Shown: positions 60,501-64,000 of the stretch, piece by piece | How the letters are laid out: every line of letters starts with the position of its first letter | How positions within the stretch are numbered: position 1 is the first letter of the stretch | From: Planctomycetota bacterium | Lineage (GTDB): Bacteria > Planctomycetota > SZUA-567 | Reading direction: 5' to 3' | Length of the DNA: 64,000 nucleotides | Assembly (NCBI GenBank): GCA_031254915.1 | Contig: JAIRTL010000034.1 | Location: forward strand, 39,685 to 103,684 | Translations under genes and position numbers: made by a program | The notes under the pieces: generated by a model | Seen by the model: only the letters and a program-made list of their open reading frames with translations | Database searches by the model: none | Told to the model about the DNA's origin: nothing

Positions 60501-61022
60501 CAGGGTGTGGAATTGGCGGAAAATGGCTCTGACCGTCTCGGCGTCGCTTTCCGGAGGGATGACGTTGATCAGGTCCTCCTCGAGTTCGTCGATGCGTTGC
60601 TCGAGGGCGATGATGATTTCGCGCTGCTCCTCGTCGTCGACCAGGGATGCCTCGTTGACGAAGGTTTCCTCCTTCTTGAGGTCCTTGAGGAACAGGGTCG
60701 CTTCGGCCAGCGCCTGCTTGCGGAGGGATTCATGCAGTCCCGCCGGGGACTCGAGTCCCTGAAGGACGCCGATGATGTTCTGGACCACCTTCAGCCCGGC
60801 TTCCGGATCGGCCACCATTCCGGCGGCGAGACGGCCCGCGACCGCGCCCATCACCAGGGCGAGATCCTGCGCCTCGCCTTCGCCTCCGGCGAGGAGTTCG
60901 CCCGCGAGCGCGTCGGAGCGGTCGGCGATGCCGCGCCATTCCGCCGCGGGGGAATGGGCGTCGAGCATAACCGCGTCGGAGGCGAGTTTTCTGAGGATCG
61001 TGAGGACCGATTCGTCAACCAT
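57591..61022 (-). CDS. CheA-type hybrid kinase: Hpt-HATPase-CheW-CheW-REC fusion
   Basis: The protein has 1143 residues. The order is: an N-terminal helical region (1-125); an Hpt domain with His172 in QFHTLKGEGAISG; a long acidic Pro/Ala linker (260-400); dimerisation and HATPase domains (HVIRNAVDHGIEPSEE near residue 500, ELGDDGKGFD, GLSGRGVGMEIVRE); one CheW-like domain, then a second (VFAINAFKTKEFVPVERLQPL, VIHMGVVLGLLQ); and a C-terminal receiver (LLVEDSPLIRKK, Asp in VLSDIEMPRMDGY). No methyltransferase, receptor or CheY gene is near, so it may drive a non-chemotaxis (Alternative Cellular Function-like) pathway or signal to distant genes. The start at 61022 is the first ATG in phase with a family-like N-terminus. 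Confidence 0.88.
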   Translation of the reverse strand: MVDESVLTILRKLASDAVMLDAHSPAAEWRGIADRSDALAGELLAGGEGEAQDLALVMGAVAGRLAAGMVADPEAGLKVVQNIIGVLQGLESPAGLHESLRKQALAEATLFLKDLKKEETFVNEASLVDDEEQREIIIALEQRIDELEEDLINVIPPESDAETVRAIFRQFHTLKGEGAISGIKSVADFCHGIETEIEDARHGKLTLTRDIVSALQSLTDIIRPILAGRTREEIGEDLVQSLMKELRDAVRASKELGSAPPPEPEDPTEDKFVDFFAGFEPPPEAEAAAEPAAADEDFLSALEEIEALAEPENERAENGESGEDLSALFDEAVSTAPSAAAEAEVITITPNTTLAELDFRAGSVKKPATAVIKRPGADTVIESGEILGPPIPKTEDRPVEEKPVDAAEVKAISVDVNNLDELIELVGEVSLLGSFFSSQLVDHPDLAVQANNLSRTCGQLQSVATALRMTSIRPLFMSVRRAAVEAAHSSRKLIDINMRGTDTQVDRSIVENLSAALIHVIRNAVDHGIEPSEERRRAGKPERGVIGISAKRTDADVVIELGDDGKGFDLESIHAKAVAMGKISPDATLSDEEVADLVFLPGLSTATRITGLSGRGVGMEIVRESIDSLRGRVEIKTVPGKGSTVRMRFPLSVSAMEGMLVRVGRSILVLPVQQVRESFRPTADDIGTIEGRGTIVTIRGVVIPVLFLGEEFDIEADAKRPEDGVLVVVEVGELLTAVLVDESIGTRQVMIRALDGPLDKLPLVAGAAILPDRNIALVVETSRLTERVSIAASKAFSEAGRRQADGSREVDTVSIGSNQVGVIDFTVMAPTADDGVREHVFAINAFKTKEFVPVERLQPLPGAAPGFAGMMMLRKNTIPVIHMGVVLGLLQEHERREEWEKIVLICEFAGRTVGFLVTRVNRVSYISWNDIMPPPSTGGMIQLDYIVGSILMSKLKGTLSGREGGSEAAAVPDFDAAHVAFVLDFERIVGNVIQLYGDMGTELGDMGSSRKGGVRILLVEDSPLIRKKTVKALTNAGITVIEAGDGQEAWDKIEELSEKARRDGESIFSRIDLVLSDIEMPRMDGYTFTHRLKRDPQLRVLPVLLHSSITNDNMISRANEVEADGFIPKCDPKELALQLRKYL

Positions 61023-61169
61023 CGAATGCTCCAGGCTTCCGCCAGGCACAGGCCGGCGTCGGCTCGCCCGGCGCGTTTCCCCGCGGGAAACGCCTCGCCG
61101 GCCGGGAATGACAATGTCAACGTGCAAACAATATAAATAACAATGCAACGAGTGAAGTCGAGTCGCGTC

Positions 61170-61198
61170 TTTTCCCGGATCCGATTTTAGGGTATAGT
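61170..61198 (+). promoter_or_regulatory. promoter candidate for the ABC transporter gene
   Basis: TTTTCC (61170-61175), a 17-base spacer and TATAGT (61193-61198). The -35 box is weak and the -10 box is good. It lies in the 211-base divergent gap with the CheA-like gene. Confidence 0.5.
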
Positions 61199-61233
61199 GT
61201 GCGCGAGCGCAAGAACGAGGAGAAACGACCCAA

Positions 61234-63444
61234 ATGCTTGACGTGCCGTTGCCCGCCCGCCTCTCCGAAGCATTGGACAAGCCCGAAACGCCGGGCGAGG
61301 TGCGGTTTTCGCAAAATTCCGACCTGCGCGCCGACGGCGCGTTCGGCGTCTCCTGGCTGATAGTCAAAGGGAAGAGGGTTATCGCGGCCGGCGACGAGCC
61401 GCTGTTCAGTCTCGACCTGGGTGAAATCGCCGAGGTGCGCATCGTCGAACTGCTCGGCGGCGCGTCGCTTGTCGCCGACCTCGGGAACGGCGGCGAGCGG
61501 CGGCTGGTGAAGTACACCCGCGCCCTCATCCCGGAGTTCGGCGTCTTTTGCCGAGTCCTCAATAACCTGATCGAGGGCCGACCCGCCCCTGTGCCGGATC
61601 CGGAGGGCGGGGCGCGTTGCGCCCGCTGCGGCAGACCGCTCCCGGAGCGAGGCGCCGCCTGTCCCGCCTGCGTCAATTTCTTCTCCGTGTTCCGCCGGCT
61701 GCTCGCGCTGCTGGACGCCTACCGGGGCAGGCTCGCCATGCTTGTCGTCAGCACCATCCTCGGCGTTCTCGCCCAGGTGGGGCCTCCGTATTTGACCAAG
61801 GAAATAACGGACGGCGTCATCATCGAGAGGCATGTGGACAGGCTGCCGTGGCTGGTCGGCGGCATGGTGCTGTGCGGGTGCATTTTCTTCGCCGCCCGCT
61901 TCGTTTCCACCTACCTCGCGTCCTGGCTGTCGGCCAAGCTTATCGCCGACCTGCGGACGCGCCTGCACGACCATTTGCAAAAGCTCCGCATGGGGTATTT
62001 CGCCCGCCGCGAGGCGGGGGAGCTCGTCTCCCGGGTGATGCACGACACGCAGGAACTCCAGCACTTCCTCATCGACGGCCTGCCGTACCTGTTCGTGAAC
62101 ACGCTCGCCTTCTTCGCCATCGCCTCGGTGCTTCTCCATCTCGACTGGCGGCTCGCCCTCGTCGTTTTCATTCCCGTCCCGGCGCTCATTTTCGGCGTGC
62201 GCTACATCTGGAAGAGCCTGCACAGCCTGTTCCAGAAGGAGGGGGCGCGCGGAGCGACCCTGCATACCGTGCTCGGCGAATCGATGCGCGGCCTCAAGGC
62301 GGTGAAAGCGGCCGGCCAGGAAAATCGCCGCGCCGAGCGCTTCCGCGACCTCAACCGCGAAGTCTTCGGCATCGTAGTGCGTATCGACCGCGCCTATTCC
62401 GCCTTCGCGGAAGGGACCTACTGGATCATGTCGATGGGGGTGGCGACGGTGTGGTTCCTGGCCGCGCGGCGGGTGGCGGCCGGAGGGGCGGACGAGACGC
62501 TCACCCTCGGCGACATCACCGCGTATGTCGGCTACATGTGGATGTTCTACGGGCCGCTCCAGTGGTTCACCGTCATCGCCAACTGGATGAATTACGCCTT
62601 CGCCGCGGCGGAGCGCATTTTCTCCGTGCTCGACGCCGGGCGCGAAGTGTACGATTCCCCGGACGCGCGTTCCGTGGGGCGGCTGCGCGGGCATATCGAA
62701 TTTCGCGACGTCCGCTTCAGCTACGAACGGGGCAAGGAGGTGATCAAGGGGATCAGCCTCGACGTGCGGCCGGGTGAAATGATCGGGCTCGTCGGCAGAT
62801 CGGGGGCCGGCAAATCCACCATCATCAATCTGCTGTGCCGGTTTTACGAAGCGGATTCGGGTGAAATTCTCGTTGACGACATTCCCGTCCGCCGCATCCG
62901 TCTCCATGACTTGCGCCGGCAGATCGGCATCGTCATGCAGGAGCCGTTCCTGTTCCGCGCGTCGCTCCTCGAAAACATCCGCTACGCGTTCCCGGACACG
63001 CCGTTCGACCGGGTGGTCCGCGCCGCGAAGGCGGCCCACGCCCACGATTTCATCGTCGACAAGGAATTCGGCTACGACACGATCGTGGGCGAGGGCGGCA
63101 TCACCCTCTCCGGCGGTGAGCGCCAACGCATCGCGATAGCCCGCGCCATCCTTCACGATCCGCCGATCCTCATCCTCGACGAGGCGACGTCGAGCGTTGA
63201 CTCGGAGACGGAAAAGGCGATACAGGACGCGATCGCGCATCTGATCCGCAGCCGGACCGTGATCGCGATCGCGCATCGCCTGGCGACGCTCCGCAACGCC
63301 ACCCGGCTGGTGGTGATCGAGGAGGGGAGGGTGGCCGAGGTGGGCTCGCACGACGACCTGATGGAGCAAGACGGGATCTACGCCAATCTGGTCCGTACCC
63401 AGACCGAATTGAACAAACTCCGCGCCGAAACGCTGGCTACGTAA
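61234..63444 (+). CDS. ABC transporter fusion, cyanophycin-metabolism-associated type
   Basis: The protein has 736 residues. The N-terminal 115 residues form a beta-rich domain (VSWLIVKGKRVIAAGDEPLFSL) ahead of a zinc ribbon (CARCGRPLPERGAACPAC, about residues 129-146). A six-helix exporter domain follows (about 165-440), then an ATPase with Walker A LVGRSGAGKST, signature LSGGERQRIAIARA, Walker B ILILDEATSSVD and the H-loop AIAHRLAT. This layout is the one I know as the ABC transporter linked to DUF1854 and cyanophycin genes. The DUF1854 gene is 12.6 kb away and no cphA or cphB is seen, so the substrate is unknown. Confidence 0.82.
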   Translation: MLDVPLPARLSEALDKPETPGEVRFSQNSDLRADGAFGVSWLIVKGKRVIAAGDEPLFSLDLGEIAEVRIVELLGGASLVADLGNGGERRLVKYTRALIPEFGVFCRVLNNLIEGRPAPVPDPEGGARCARCGRPLPERGAACPACVNFFSVFRRLLALLDAYRGRLAMLVVSTILGVLAQVGPPYLTKEITDGVIIERHVDRLPWLVGGMVLCGCIFFAARFVSTYLASWLSAKLIADLRTRLHDHLQKLRMGYFARREAGELVSRVMHDTQELQHFLIDGLPYLFVNTLAFFAIASVLLHLDWRLALVVFIPVPALIFGVRYIWKSLHSLFQKEGARGATLHTVLGESMRGLKAVKAAGQENRRAERFRDLNREVFGIVVRIDRAYSAFAEGTYWIMSMGVATVWFLAARRVAAGGADETLTLGDITAYVGYMWMFYGPLQWFTVIANWMNYAFAAAERIFSVLDAGREVYDSPDARSVGRLRGHIEFRDVRFSYERGKEVIKGISLDVRPGEMIGLVGRSGAGKSTIINLLCRFYEADSGEILVDDIPVRRIRLHDLRRQIGIVMQEPFLFRASLLENIRYAFPDTPFDRVVRAAKAAHAHDFIVDKEFGYDTIVGEGGITLSGGERQRIAIARAILHDPPILILDEATSSVDSETEKAIQDAIAHLIRSRTVIAIAHRLATLRNATRLVVIEEGRVAEVGSHDDLMEQDGIYANLVRTQTELNKLRAETLAT

Positions 63445-63673
63445 GGGCTTTGTTGACAGGTCGTTGGAGATAGGGCGGAGCGGCCAGGTCGCGTCCATTT
63501 CCGGTCTCGCGCCAGATATCGAGTTTTTGGTTGCCTCGGACCACTGCTGTCCCAACGTTTCGCTTTTAACGTGCTGTAACTATTTTTTATTGGGTATTGC
63601 ATGGAAAAAGCGGGGGCATACGACTCGAAATTCACTTGTATGATTGGCTGCTTCGCCAGAGGAGGAGCGCGCC
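63445..63673 (+). other. 229-base region before the transposase fragment, unassigned
   Basis: Base composition becomes more AT-rich after 63560 (TTTAACGTGCTGTAACTATT). I could not align it to a transposase frame, and it shows no ribosome site for a plausible gene except AGGAGG at about 63659, before the 63674 ATG. Confidence 0.4.
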
Positions 63674-64000
63674 ATGTACAAGGGGAAAGTCATTTTGCCC
63701 AGCTTAGCGGAGCTTTACCGTCAGCGCTGGCAGGTGGAGCTGTTTTTCAAATGGGTAAAGAAGCACCTTCGAATACAGAAATTTTACGGTTACTCGGAGA
63801 ACGCGGTCCCGACCCAGTTATGGATAGCGGTGGCGGTGTACTGCCTGCTTGCCATCATCCGCAAGGAACTGGGAGCGGAGCGTGAACTCCACGAAATCCA
63901 GGAAATTCTGAGTGCGTCTGTTTTCAGAAAATGCCCATTTTACAGGCGTTTTCCAATATGGAGACGAAAATCGAAAGACTACCTTTTTATAACTCCCGTC
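63674..64000 (+). pseudogene. IS4-family transposase C-terminal part, frameshifted, cut by window end
   Basis: From the ATG at 63674 the frame reads LAELYRQRWQVELFFKWVKK, then HLRIQKFYGYSENAVPTQLW and AVAVYCLLAIIRKELG, the typical C-terminal third of IS4-group DDE transposases (YRxRWQVE with the catalytic Glu). At about 63928-63932 a one-base deletion in an A-run breaks the frame; the +1 shifted frame continues as KMPILQAFSNMETK, the normal end. The first two thirds of the transposase are absent. Confidence 0.75.

Noticed and set aside
61117..63555. An 812-codon minus-strand frame opposite the ABC transporter
   Set aside because: It is His/Arg/Val-rich shadow coding without motifs. The plus strand carries Walker A, signature and Walker B.
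1..64000. tRNA, rRNA or CRISPR loci
   Set aside because: No cloverleaf, rRNA-like block or regularly spaced direct repeats were seen by reading. A tRNA or Rfam scan would be decisive; a hit would overturn this.

Overview
The window reads as a contiguous piece of a GC-rich, diderm, probably anaerobic bacterial chromosome. A likely PVC-superphylum (Planctomycetota/Verrucomicrobiota/Lentisphaerota-like) origin is suggested by the conserved small basic protein at 5419-5631, whose SIHSSFRSGG...GLPKV pattern I recognise from that group. Diderm status comes from an LpxL/HtrB-type acyltransferase, a beta-barrel porin and an O-antigen-ligase-like protein. Anaerobic metabolism is suggested by a HydABC-type [FeFe] hydrogenase, rubredoxin, Rex and methylglyoxal synthase. 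The phylum placement is an inference from one marker. I saw no rRNA, tRNA or CRISPR array.

Layout. 1-3.3 kb: partial ATP-grasp gene, a Cys-rich mini-protein, AraD, a GNAT and an aldo/keto reductase. 3.4-10.8 kb (+): a one-TM protein with a strong promoter, a DUF89 protein, the small basic protein, an aminotransferase, glycyl-tRNA synthetase, a 48-residue basic mini-protein, a STAS-like protein and an NrnA-like DHH phosphoesterase. 10.9-19.2 kb (-): ArfB, rubredoxin, hisB, cyclodeaminase and porin, then the overlapping set ispG-mnmA-cbiL-pcnB. 19.3-31 kb: PHP protein, ZIP transporter, purU, the phoH/7TM-HD/ybeY/CNNM RNA-envelope cluster, DUF2726, LpxL and a flavodoxin. 31-49 kb: FlgN-like and 1288-residue TPR proteins, an envelope operon ending in an AddB-like nuclease, a histidine kinase/sigma-54 regulator pair, FapA, recA, a DegP-like protease, DUF1854, a thioesterase and mgsA. 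50-64 kb: Rex, the hydrogenase operon ending in an atypical receiver protein, two tandem secreted paralogues, a CheA-CheW-CheW-REC fusion, the ABC transporter type associated with DUF1854/cyanophycin loci, and transposase debris.

The most unusual structure is a family of dispersed repeats of about 130 bp with imperfect 27-bp terminal inverted repeats and an internal GGCCAT-GAA-ATGGCC hairpin, in complete or partial copies near 9.1, 10.8, 23.0, 30.4, 42.5 and 48.6 kb. In two genes the terminal repeat itself encodes the last residues and the stop codon, in the same reading phase. A second repeat (about 100 bp) sits inside one copy and again at 31.1 kb, and a 39-bp motif supplies an in-frame stop at two gene ends. 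Gene decay is also visible: 5'-truncated nitroreductase and HAD remnants, a 245-bp IS5-like relic with intact inverted repeats, and a frameshifted IS4-type transposase at the right edge.
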